Below are positions 46,940-54,603 of a stretch of 64,000 bases of DNA, one piece after another. The stretch's first letter is position 1, and each line of letters begins with the position of its first letter. Under the pieces are notes generated by a model. That model was not told the origin of the DNA and searched no databases. It was given only the letters and a program-made list of their open reading frames with translations. Position numbers and translations under genes: made by a program. Source of the stretch: Glacieibacterium sp965200405 (lineage in GTDB: Bacteria > Pseudomonadota > Alphaproteobacteria > Sphingomonadales > Sphingomonadaceae); assembly GCF_965200405.1 (NCBI RefSeq), contig NZ_OZ241356.1, positions 2,480,001 through 2,544,000 on the forward strand, read 5' to 3'.

Positions 46940-48760
46940 TCAGGCCTGCTCCATCACGGCGCGCTCCAGGATGACCAGCGGCATGCCGCCGAGCGTCAGG
47001 ACCTGGTGGAAGCGGCGCAGGTCGAAGGCGGCTCCCTGTTTCGCCTTGGCCATGTCGCGCAGGCGGACCCATTGGGTGTGGCCGACCTTGTAGGCGCAGG
47101 CCTGGCCCGGCCAGATGCAATAGCGGTCGATCTCGCGCTGTGACCGCGCCGCTGGGAAGCCGAGGACATCGGCGAAATAGGTGGACGCCTTCTCGCGGCT
47201 CCAGCGCTTGTAGTGCATGCCGGTATCGACGACGAGGCGCGCCGCCCGGAACATCAGCGACTGGAGGTAGCCGATGCGGCCCAGTGGATCGGCGTCATAG
47301 ACCCCGAGCTCGTCGGCCAGACCCTCGGCGTATAGCGCCCAGCCTTCGTCATAGGCGGCGAAGTTGCTGCCGTAGCGGCGTAATTTTGGCAGTTCGCCGG
47401 CGCTTTGCTGGATCGCACCGGCCCATTGGTGGCCGGGCAACGCCTCGTGGTAGGTCAGCGAGGGCAGGCCGAACTTGGGCCATTCCGCCGTGTCCTTCAG
47501 GTTGATGTAGAAGCGCCCGGGCCGCGAGCCATCGGCGGAAGCCGACGTCGCATAGCCGTTCGGCGCGCCGTCCTGGATATCCGGCGGTACCCGGACGATA
47601 TCGACCGGCGCCTTGGGCAGGGTGGAGAAGGCGCGGGGCAGGCGGGTCCGCATCTCGGCAACCTGGTCGTTGAGCGAGGCGATCAGCGCGGTGCGCCCGG
47701 CATCGGTGTTGGGCCAGATTTGGTCGGGCCGCTTGCCGAGCTCGACCAGCCGCGCGCCGACCGAGCCGCGTGTCAGGCCCTGGGCCGACAGCAAGGTGTC
47801 GAGCCGCCGGGTCAGGTCCGCGACCTGGTCGAGGCCGAGCTGGTGGACCGCCGCCGGGGTCAGGTTGGTCGTCGTCTGGAAAGCCAGCGCATCGGCGTAG
47901 AACGCATCGCCGCGCGGGATCTTCCAGATTCCGGCATCCGGGCTGGCCTTGGCGCGAAGCTGCCTGAGTGCCGCGATCTGGCGGTCGAGAGCAGGATTGA
48001 CCTCGGCCGCGACCAGCCGGGCGGCGCGGGCCTGCCAGTCGCCGCCGACACCCGACGCCCGGGCCTTGTCGGCGAGCGAAGTCGCCAGCTTGCTTTCCGT
48101 CGGGGTGCCGCCGCGCTGGGCGGCGAGCTGGGCCAGGGTGGCGTCGAGGGCGAAGTCGGGGGCGAGCACGCCGGCCGCCGCATCGGCGCGCAGGCTGTCG
48201 GTCGAAGCATCGAGCAGGCGCGGATAGGCGGCGACGCGCGCCAGCCAGGCTTCCGCGTCGGCGGCGGTCTTGACCGGATGGTTGCTGTCGAGGAAGTCGG
48301 GGAACGACTGGTAGGGCCCGCTCAACTGGCTGACCGCGTAGGGGGAATAGGGCGAGTAGCTGTTCGCGTCCTCGCCGAAGCTGTATCTGGCGCTGCCCTC
48401 GGCGGCGATCCGCGTCTGGTATTCGACGACGTCATGGTCGATGCGGGCGGTCGGCGACAGGCGGCTCCGGTCGATGGTGGCAAGCTGCTTCAGCCGGTCG
48501 CGACGCGATGCGACAAGGCGGGTGCGCGACGCCCGCGAGATGTCGTCGACCTGGCTGCGCTGGCCGGCGCGCGCACCGGTGTCGAGGCCGAGGATCGTCG
48601 CATATTGCGGGCTTTCGTCGAGCGTCTGCTCCCAGAACCTGTCGAGCATGACGCGCAGCTTGCCATCCTCCGGCGTAGTTGCGGCGCGTGACCCGGTGGC
48701 GGGCAGCGTCGCCGTCACGGCGACGGCAGCAGCGGATTTGAGCAGGTCGCGACGGTTCAT
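46940..48760 (-). CDS. DUF885-family protein, Tat-exported
   Basis: 606 residues, full length for the family, with AGGGAG before the ATG. The N-terminus is a twin-arginine signal (MNRRDLLKSAAAVAVTATLP). The metal-site motif YHEALPGHQW (HExxPGHQ) is present, followed ~60 residues later by YDEGWALYAEGLADELG with the expected third ligand. DUF885 proteins are presumed periplasmic zinc peptidases; Tat export fits loading of a cofactor in the cytoplasm. It is the second DUF885-type gene in the window. The acyl-CoA ligase gene ends 18 bases upstream on the same strand, so both may share a transcript. Confidence 0.9.
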   Translation of the reverse strand: MNRRDLLKSAAAVAVTATLPATGSRAATTPEDGKLRVMLDRFWEQTLDESPQYATILGLDTGARAGQRSQVDDISRASRTRLVASRRDRLKQLATIDRSRLSPTARIDHDVVEYQTRIAAEGSARYSFGEDANSYSPYSPYAVSQLSGPYQSFPDFLDSNHPVKTAADAEAWLARVAAYPRLLDASTDSLRADAAAGVLAPDFALDATLAQLAAQRGGTPTESKLATSLADKARASGVGGDWQARAARLVAAEVNPALDRQIAALRQLRAKASPDAGIWKIPRGDAFYADALAFQTTTNLTPAAVHQLGLDQVADLTRRLDTLLSAQGLTRGSVGARLVELGKRPDQIWPNTDAGRTALIASLNDQVAEMRTRLPRAFSTLPKAPVDIVRVPPDIQDGAPNGYATSASADGSRPGRFYINLKDTAEWPKFGLPSLTYHEALPGHQWAGAIQQSAGELPKLRRYGSNFAAYDEGWALYAEGLADELGVYDADPLGRIGYLQSLMFRAARLVVDTGMHYKRWSREKASTYFADVLGFPAARSQREIDRYCIWPGQACAYKVGHTQWVRLRDMAKAKQGAAFDLRRFHQVLTLGGMPLVILERAVMEQA

Positions 48761-48778
48761 CGAAAACTCCCTAAGAAC

Positions 48779-50410
48779 TCAGGCGGTCGGCAGCACATAG
48801 TCCTTGTAGCGCGTCCTGAGCTCGGTCTTGAGCAGCTTGCCGGTCGCCGTGTGCGGCAGGTCGTCGACCACCAGCACTTCGTCGGGCGTCCACCATTTGG
48901 CGATCCGCGGGCGGAGATAGTCGAGCACCTCGGTCTTGCTGACCACCGCACCCGGCTTGGCGCGGACCAGCAGCAGCGGGCGCTCGTCCCATTTCGGGTG
49001 GTAGATGCCGATCACCGCAGCCTCCAGCACGCCGGGCGCGCCGACCGCGGCATTCTCCAGCTCGATCGAGCTGATCCATTCGCCGCCGGACTTGATGACA
49101 TCCTTGGCGCGGTCGGTGATGGTCATGTAGCCGTACGCATCCAGCGTCGCGACGTCGCCGGTATCGAACCAGCCATCCGCATCGAGAACGTCGCCGCCGT
49201 CGCCACGGAAATACGCCGCCACCACCCACGGCCCGCGCACCAGCAGCCGCCCGAAGGCGATCCCGTCGCGGGGCAGCTCGACGCCGTCCTCGCCGACGAT
49301 CTTCATCTCGACGCCGAAGATGGCGCGGCCCTGCTTGCACTGCAGATCGAGCCGACGCTCCTCGGGCAGCCCTTCGAAACGCGCGCACGGCGAGCCGACG
49401 GTGCCGAGCGGCGACATCTCGGTCATCCCCCAGGCGTGGCTGACGGCGACGTCGTGATTGCGCTGGAAAGCCTGGATCATCGCGCGCGGCGCCGCCGAAC
49501 CACCGATGACGACGCGCTTCAGCCGGCCCAGGTCGAGGCCGGTTTCCTCAAGATGCTGCAGCATGCCGAGCCACACCGTCGGCACCGCCAGCGTCAGGTC
49601 GACGCCTTCCGCGACGATCAGGCGCTGCAGCGTCGGCGGATCGAAATGCGGCCCGGCCATCACCATCTTGGCTCCCACCTGCGCCGCCGCATAGGGCACG
49701 CCCCAGGCGTTGGCGTGGTACATCGGCACCACCGGCATGACGACCGTCCGCGCGACGATGCCGAGCGCGTCACCGCTCACAGCAGCGAACGAATGCAGCA
49801 GGTTGGAGCGGTGACTGTAAAGCACGCCCTTGGGGTTGCCGGTGGTGCCGCTGGTATAGCACAGCCCGGCCGGCGCCCGCTCGTCGAGGTCCGCCCAGTC
49901 ATAGTCGCCGTCGCTCGCGTCGATCAGGTCCTCATAGGCGATCAGGGGCAACGTCGAGGCCGGCAGGTGTGCCGCGTCGGTCATGACGATGAAATGCTCG
50001 ATGCTCGTCAGCCGCGGTGCCAACTGCTCGACCAGCCCGACGAAGCTCAGGTCGAGGAACAGCACGCGGTCCTGCGCGTGATTGGCGATGTAGACGATCT
50101 GGTCGGCGAACAGCCGCGGGTTGATGGTGTGCGCCACGGCGCCCATGCCGGAGATGCCGTACCAACATTCGACGTAGCGATGCGTATTCCAGGCCAGCGT
50201 CGCGACCCGGTCGCCGTGGACGATGCCGAGACGCGCCAGGCTTTGCGCGACCTTGAGCGCCCGATCGCGGACCTCACGCCAGTTGGTACGATGCTCGCCG
50301 CCTTCTACCAGCAGCGACACGATTTCGCGAGAACCATGATTTTGCGCCGCATGGTCGATCAGGCGCCAGGTTAGCAGCGGCCAGTCCTGCATCGCGCCAA
50401 GTTCAGACAT
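48779..50410 (-). CDS. Fatty-acyl-CoA ligase / AMP-dependent synthetase
   Basis: 543 residues from the ATG at 50410 with GGGGAG 5 bases upstream; a GTG at 50416 lies inside that ribosome binding site. Adenylation motifs: LCYTSGTTGNPKGVLYSH (A3), GMTEMSPLGT (A5), DGWFDTGDVATLDAYGYM (A7), and KDVIKSGGEWISSIELE (A8), and a C-terminal lysine in TATGKLLKTELR. It activates a carboxylic acid to the acyl-AMP and then the CoA thioester; medium- or long-chain fatty acids are likely. A 36-residue peptide ORF lies directly upstream on the same strand. Confidence 0.92.
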   Translation of the reverse strand: MSELGAMQDWPLLTWRLIDHAAQNHGSREIVSLLVEGGEHRTNWREVRDRALKVAQSLARLGIVHGDRVATLAWNTHRYVECWYGISGMGAVAHTINPRLFADQIVYIANHAQDRVLFLDLSFVGLVEQLAPRLTSIEHFIVMTDAAHLPASTLPLIAYEDLIDASDGDYDWADLDERAPAGLCYTSGTTGNPKGVLYSHRSNLLHSFAAVSGDALGIVARTVVMPVVPMYHANAWGVPYAAAQVGAKMVMAGPHFDPPTLQRLIVAEGVDLTLAVPTVWLGMLQHLEETGLDLGRLKRVVIGGSAAPRAMIQAFQRNHDVAVSHAWGMTEMSPLGTVGSPCARFEGLPEERRLDLQCKQGRAIFGVEMKIVGEDGVELPRDGIAFGRLLVRGPWVVAAYFRGDGGDVLDADGWFDTGDVATLDAYGYMTITDRAKDVIKSGGEWISSIELENAAVGAPGVLEAAVIGIYHPKWDERPLLLVRAKPGAVVSKTEVLDYLRPRIAKWWTPDEVLVVDDLPHTATGKLLKTELRTRYKDYVLPTA

Positions 50411-50436
50411 GATCACTCCCCGTATTTCGGGGAACG

Positions 50437-50547
50437 CTAGCCGATCAGCCGCTCTGCGTCAGTCGTATTGATCGGCAGTCCGTCATTGGCCGGGGCTGGA
50501 GCCGGTGCCTGTTCGTCGGCGTCGTAACCGAGATCGACGATGTCCAT
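50437..50547 (-). CDS. Putative 36-residue peptide ORF upstream of the acyl-CoA ligase gene
   Basis: The reverse-strand ATG at 50547 has GAGG 9 bases upstream and opens a 36-codon frame: MDIVDLGYDADEQAP, a PAPAPA run, then NDGLPINTTDAERLIG and TAG. It is acidic, without a membrane span or cysteine. It ends 26 bases before the acyl-CoA ligase ATG. Two 9-base direct repeats (ATTAACCGC at 50578-50586 and 50605-50613) lie upstream. It could be a leader peptide, a small regulator, or chance; no family is recognised. Confidence 0.45.
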   Translation of the reverse strand: MDIVDLGYDADEQAPAPAPANDGLPINTTDAERLIG

Positions 50548-50619
50548 TGCTTGTAACCTCACGCGATACGAACGCGCATTAACCGCAAAGACCCTTTCTG
50601 CCTAATTAACCGCGTCAAT

Positions 50620-50648
50620 TTGACATTGTCGAACAAATAGAGAACATG
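50620..50648 (+). promoter_or_regulatory. Promoter candidate for the small SOS-type gene
   Basis: TTGACA (50620-50625) is a perfect -35 box; 17 bases later is AACATG (50643-50648), a weak -10 box. The LexA box lies between and over them, which is the ideal place for repression. The gene starts 49 bases downstream. Confidence 0.55.
50631..50645. promoter_or_regulatory. LexA box upstream of the 65-residue membrane protein
   Basis: GAAC AAATAGA GAAC, whose complement GTTC TCTATTT GTTC matches the recA box (GTTC TCTGCTT GTTC) at 13 of 15 positions. It is 52 bases before the start at 50697 and 84 bases from the divergent peptide ORF. Confidence 0.82.
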
Positions 50649-50696
50649 AGGAACATAAGCCGAATCGGATGCTTCGTGAGTTAACAGGAGGCCGCA

Positions 50697-50894
50697 ATGA
50701 CCGAGGTGATACTGTCGGGTATAGTTAATGTGCTGGCGTTTGCCGGACTCAGCGTGCTGATCGGCATGATGGTCGGGCGGCAATGGGCACAGATCATGGC
50801 CATCCTGAGCGATGGCGACGTGGTCAGTGAAGTACGACCGGTGGTGATGCCGCTGGAGCGCTCGGTGGAACGGCCGATGCGTTACGCCGCTTGA
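50697..50894 (+). CDS. Small single-span membrane protein, candidate SOS-induced
   Basis: 65 residues with a strong ribosome binding site (AGGAGG, 6 bases ahead of the ATG). Residues ~4-26 form a membrane span (VILSGIVNVLAFAGLSVLIG), followed by a soluble tail of ~39 residues with RQWAQIMAILSDGD and a basic end (LERSVERPMRY). A LexA box sits in its promoter. SOS-induced small inner-membrane proteins such as Caulobacter SidA block cell division, and this layout fits such a role, but no sequence likeness to SidA is claimed. The 3' end overlaps the antisense pssA 3' end by 71 bases. Confidence 0.8.
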   Translation: MTEVILSGIVNVLAFAGLSVLIGMMVGRQWAQIMAILSDGDVVSEVRPVVMPLERSVERPMRYAA

Positions 50895-51642
50895 GCCGCG
50901 CATAGCTGCGAACGGCCATCGGGATGGTCGCCGCATAGACGATGCTGAGGATCGATAGCGTGATCCACGGTTCGGAGAACAGGGCGCCCGCGAATAGTCC
51001 GACACCAAGCAACGCGATCAGGCGCCACGTCGGTGGCAAGCGGATCGCGCTCCACGCATAGGTCGGCAGGCTCGACGCCATTAACGCGGCGGTCGAGGCG
51101 ACGACCACGGCGCTGACCAGGAAGCGCAAGCGACCGTCGGCCAGCCATTCCGGGCCGATCCAGAACGATACGAACAACGGGCTCAGCGCCAGTCCAGCGC
51201 CGACGGGTGCCGGGATGCCGGTGAGGAAACCGGCGCGCTTGTGCGGCTGGTCGTCGACATCGAGACGCGAGTTGAAGCGCGCCAGCCGCAAAGCGCAGGC
51301 GACGGCGTGCGCCAGCGCGAAGATCCAGCCGATGCCCGGGTAATACTCCAGCGACCACAGATAGACGACCAGCGCCGGGGCGACGCCAAAGGCGGTCAGG
51401 TCGGACAGTGAGTCGAGTTCGGCACCGAAGCGGCTGGCACCGTTGAGCAGTCGCGCGATGCGCCCGTCGATGCCGTCGAGCACGCCGGCGACGATGATCG
51501 CCGCGACGGCTTTCTCCCACTCGCCGGAGATCGCAAAGCGTACGCCGGTCAGGCCGAAGCACAGCGCCAGGACGGTGATGGCATTGGGGATCAGCGCCCG
51601 CATCGGCAGGACGCGACGAAAATGGCGTGGCGTCACGGCCAC
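50824..51642 (-). CDS. pssA: CDP-diacylglycerol-serine O-phosphatidyltransferase
   Basis: 272 residues using the GTG at 51642; GTG at 51636 and ATG at 51603 (MRALIPNAITVLALCFGLTG) are alternatives. The CDP-alcohol phosphotransferase motif is exact: DGIDGRIARLLNGASRFGAE then LDSLSD. About six to eight membrane spans. It makes phosphatidylserine from CDP-diacylglycerol and serine in the inner membrane. It lies 11 bases after psd on the same strand; together they make phosphatidylethanolamine. The 3' 71 bases overlap the small gene on the other strand. Confidence 0.93.
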   Translation of the reverse strand: MAVTPRHFRRVLPMRALIPNAITVLALCFGLTGVRFAISGEWEKAVAAIIVAGVLDGIDGRIARLLNGASRFGAELDSLSDLTAFGVAPALVVYLWSLEYYPGIGWIFALAHAVACALRLARFNSRLDVDDQPHKRAGFLTGIPAPVGAGLALSPLFVSFWIGPEWLADGRLRFLVSAVVVASTAALMASSLPTYAWSAIRLPPTWRLIALLGVGLFAGALFSEPWITLSILSIVYAATIPMAVRSYARLKRRNASAVPPSAPAASPPVVLH

Positions 51643-51653
51643 GCGCCCAAGTC

Positions 51654-52421
51654 TCACTGACGGACCGCCGGCAGCAGGGGCTCGGTGCCAAGGCGGGCCA
51701 GGATCGTCTCGCCGGCGACGGCGCGCTGGCCGACCGCGACCTCGCAGCCGTAGCCGGCGGGCAGGTAGGTGTCGACGCGGCTGCCGAAGCGGATCAGCCC
51801 GATGCGCTGGCCGGCGCGAACGATGTCGCCCTCCTGGACGAAGCGCATGATGCGGCGCGCCACCAGCCCGGCGATCTGCGTGAAGGCGACGGCGGTCCCG
51901 TCCGGGGCGTCGACGATGAAATACTGGCGCTCGTTGTCGTCGCTGGCCTTGTCGAGGTCGGCGTTGAGGAACTTGCCCGGGACATAGACGACGCGGCGCA
52001 CGGTGCCGGCGATCGGCGAGCGGTTGATGTGGACGTCGAACACCGACATGAACACCGAGATGCGCAGGCACGGTGCCGTCGACAGGCCGCCGACGCCGAC
52101 CAGCTGGCGCGGCGGGGTGACCAGCGAGATCAGGCTGACCATGCCGTCGGCCGGCGAGACGATGATGCCGGGCTCCGACGCCGTGACCCGGACCGGATCG
52201 CGGAAGAACGCCGCGACCCACAGGGTCAACCCGGCAAGCAGCCAGGCCAGCGTCGTCCAGTGCAGGCCGAAGCCGACCAGCAGCGTCGCCACAGCGGCGA
52301 TCGCCACGAACTTATGGCCCTCCCGGTGGACCGGCGGCAATTTGTACTGCGCCGATTCAGTCGGCAGCACGGGCAGGGCGCGGTCCGGGACGGACTCGAT
52401 TTCAGTCGGCAGTTCACTCAT
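51654..52421 (-). CDS. psd: Phosphatidylserine decarboxylase proenzyme
   Basis: 255 residues, the short (archaeal/Rhizobium) type. An N-terminal hydrophobic hairpin (FVAIAAVATLLVGFGLHW) precedes the domain motifs VSPADGMVSLI, SVFMSVFDVHINRSPIAG, and the self-cleavage site RFGSRVDTYLP, where the serine becomes the pyruvoyl group. It decarboxylates phosphatidylserine to phosphatidylethanolamine. First gene of the psd-pssA operon. Confidence 0.95.
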   Translation of the reverse strand: MSELPTEIESVPDRALPVLPTESAQYKLPPVHREGHKFVAIAAVATLLVGFGLHWTTLAWLLAGLTLWVAAFFRDPVRVTASEPGIIVSPADGMVSLISLVTPPRQLVGVGGLSTAPCLRISVFMSVFDVHINRSPIAGTVRRVVYVPGKFLNADLDKASDDNERQYFIVDAPDGTAVAFTQIAGLVARRIMRFVQEGDIVRAGQRIGLIRFGSRVDTYLPAGYGCEVAVGQRAVAGETILARLGTEPLLPAVRQ

Positions 52422-52553
52422 GCGACCGCTCTACCGGCATAAGACGGCCGGGGCAAATAGTGACGTTGCGGATCATTGTCGTGTTCGCACTGCGTGAGGG
52501 CCAGCGTGCTGCAACAGCGTGACATTCGCCCATTGCCGGGCCATCACGCCGCG

Positions 52554-53096
52554 ATGCCGATCACTTCCCTCCTGCTGTTCTGCGGCTCCCGCTCCGGCCA
52601 TGACCCGGCTCATGCGCAACTCGCCCGCGATCTCGGCACGATGCTGGCGGCGCGCGGCGTCACGCTGGTCTATGGCGGCGGTGGCATCGGCCTGATGGGT
52701 GAGGCGGCCCGCGCCGCGATGGCCGGCGGCGGTCGCGTCATCGGCGTCATTCCGCAAAGCCTGATGCGCGAGGAGGTGGCGCAGCAGGGCCTCGCCGAGA
52801 TGCACGTCGTCGACACGCTTCACACCCGCAAGGCGTTGATGCACCAGCTTTCCGACGCGATCATCGCGCTGCCCGGCAGCATCGGCACCCTCGACGAACT
52901 GTTCGAGACGATCACCTGGCGCGAGCTCGGCGTCCACGACAAGCCGATCTTCCTGCTCGACAGCACCGGCTATTGGCAGCCCTTCCTGGCGCTGCTCGCC
53001 CATCTCGATACGCAGGGGTTCGCGCCGCCCGACCTGGCCGGCCTGATCGAACCGCTCGACAGTCTTGAAACGCTCGGCCAGCGCTTGGCCGGTTGA
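52554..53096 (+). CDS. LOG-family protein (TIGR00730-type phosphoribohydrolase)
   Basis: 180 residues from the ATG at 52554; an upstream ATG at 52476 gives an atypical leader. Motifs: FCGSRSGHDP, VYGGGGIGLMGEAA, and LPGSIGTLDELFETITW. LOG enzymes release the base from nucleoside 5'-monophosphates (named for cytokinin activation in plants); in bacteria the role is nucleotide salvage or removal. The conserved PGGxGTxxE reads PGSxGTxxE here, a change in the nucleotide-binding loop. It is divergent from psd. Confidence 0.88.
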   Translation: MPITSLLLFCGSRSGHDPAHAQLARDLGTMLAARGVTLVYGGGGIGLMGEAARAAMAGGGRVIGVIPQSLMREEVAQQGLAEMHVVDTLHTRKALMHQLSDAIIALPGSIGTLDELFETITWRELGVHDKPIFLLDSTGYWQPFLALLAHLDTQGFAPPDLAGLIEPLDSLETLGQRLAG

Positions 53097-53146
53097 TTGC
53101 ACCGCCCGCGCCCCGTAAGGCAACGGCAACAACGCTTGAGGATCAA

Positions 53147-54361
53147 ATGGCCAAGATCAAGGTAGCAAAGCCCGTCGTCGAACTCGACGGCGACGAGATG
53201 ACCCGGATCATCTGGCAGTGGATCCGCGAACAGCTGATCCTGCCATATCTCGATATCGAGCTGATCTACTTCGATCTCGGCATGGAAAATCGCGATGCCA
53301 CGGACGATAAGGTCACCGTGCAGTCCGCCAACGCGATCCGTGAATACGGCGTCGGCGTTAAGTGCGCGACGATCACGCCCGACGAGGCGCGGGTCAAGGA
53401 ATTCGGCCTGAAGCGGATGTGGAAGTCCCCGAACGGCACGATCCGCAACATCCTCGGCGGCGTCGTCTTCCGCGAGCCGATCGTCATCAGCAACGTGCCG
53501 CGGCTGGTGCCCGGCTGGACCGACCCGATCGTCATCGGCCGCCACGCGTTCGGCGACCAGTACCGCGCCACCGACTTTCTGGTGCCTGGCCCCGGCAAGC
53601 TGATGATGACCTTCACCGGCGACGACGGCACCGTCATCGAGCACGAGGTTTTCCACTACCCGTCGTCGGGCGTCGCGATGGGCATGTACAACCTCGACGA
53701 TTCGATCCGCGACTTCGCCCGCGCCTGCCTCAACTACGGCATCGTCCGCCAGTGGCCGGTCTATCTCAGCACCAAGAACACCATCCTCAAGGCCTATGAC
53801 GGCCGCTTCAAGGACATCTTCGAGGACGTCTACCAGACCGAATTCGTCGACCAGTACAAGAAGCTCGGCATCGTCTACGAGCACCGCCTGATCGACGACC
53901 TCGTCGCGTCGGCGCTGAAGTGGTCGGGCAAGTTCATCTGGGCGTGCAAGAACTACGACGGCGACGTCCAGTCGGACATGGTCGCGCAAGGGTTCGGCTC
54001 GCTGGGGCTGATGACGTCGATCCTGCTCACCCCCGATGGCCAGACGGTCGAGGCCGAGGCGGCGCACGGCACCGTCACCCGCCATTACCGCATGCATCAG
54101 CAGGGCAAGCCGACCTCGACCAACCCGATCGCCTCGATCTTCGCCTGGACCGGCGGCCTCAAGCATCGCGGCAAGCTCGACAACACGCCCGAGGTCACCG
54201 AGTTCGCCGAGACGCTGGAGCGGGTCTGCATCGAGACCGTTGAGCAAGGCTCGATGACCAAGGACCTGGCGCTGCTGGTCGGCCCGGACCAGGCCTGGAT
54301 GACCACCGAGCAGTTCTTCGAAGCGGTGCGTGCCAACCTCGACAAGGCGATGGTGGCCTAG
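53147..54361 (+). CDS. icd: NADP-dependent isocitrate dehydrogenase (eukaryote-like type)
   Basis: 404 residues from the ATG at 53147 with TGAGGA upstream. The form is that of the homodimeric type II enzyme common in alphaproteobacteria: KPVVELDGDEMTRIIW, KSPNGTIRNILGG, the substrate region FREPIVISNVPRLVPGW, then DDLVASALKWSGKFIWACKN and AEAAHGTVTRHYR. It oxidises isocitrate to 2-oxoglutarate in the citric acid cycle, producing NADPH. Standard length. A strong hairpin follows. Confidence 0.97.
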   Translation: MAKIKVAKPVVELDGDEMTRIIWQWIREQLILPYLDIELIYFDLGMENRDATDDKVTVQSANAIREYGVGVKCATITPDEARVKEFGLKRMWKSPNGTIRNILGGVVFREPIVISNVPRLVPGWTDPIVIGRHAFGDQYRATDFLVPGPGKLMMTFTGDDGTVIEHEVFHYPSSGVAMGMYNLDDSIRDFARACLNYGIVRQWPVYLSTKNTILKAYDGRFKDIFEDVYQTEFVDQYKKLGIVYEHRLIDDLVASALKWSGKFIWACKNYDGDVQSDMVAQGFGSLGLMTSILLTPDGQTVEAEAAHGTVTRHYRMHQQGKPTSTNPIASIFAWTGGLKHRGKLDNTPEVTEFAETLERVCIETVEQGSMTKDLALLVGPDQAWMTTEQFFEAVRANLDKAMVA

Positions 54362-54373
54362 AGCCGCCGACTT

Positions 54374-54414
54374 ACCCGGCCGGCAGCGCGACGTGGATCG
54401 CGCGCCGGCCGGGT
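54374..54414 (+). terminator. Hairpin terminator after icd
   Basis: Arms 54374-54391 (ACCCGGCCGGCAGCGCGA) and 54398-54414 pair over 17 bases with one bulged A, beginning 12 bases after the icd stop. Confidence 0.7.
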
Positions 54415-54441
54415 CCGCCGTTGGCTTCGGCCCGGCAGTTC

Positions 54442-54457
54442 TGTGACCAGCGTCACA
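54442..54457. promoter_or_regulatory. CRP-like site upstream of the TonB-dependent receptor
   Basis: TGTGA CCAGCG TCACA has both perfect CRP half-sites with 6-base spacing. An A/T-rich stretch (ATAATTCCATAAAT) follows. It is 146 bases before the receptor's start. Confidence 0.6.
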
Positions 54458-54603
54458 ATAATTCCATAAATCGGGACTACCCGCACCGCATCAGGTGTCA
54501 CCGGGTCAAGTCGGGGCAGGCAGCCGGACGGTCGTCGATGCGACCACCGTCACGAGCGACCTGCGGATCGACGGCGTCCGTGACTGCAAGACAAAGGGTC
54601 TCC

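Noticed and set aside
54462..54603. Cobalamin riboswitch before the TonB-dependent receptor
   Set aside because: The conserved B12-box core could not be found; only GC-rich short stems are present.
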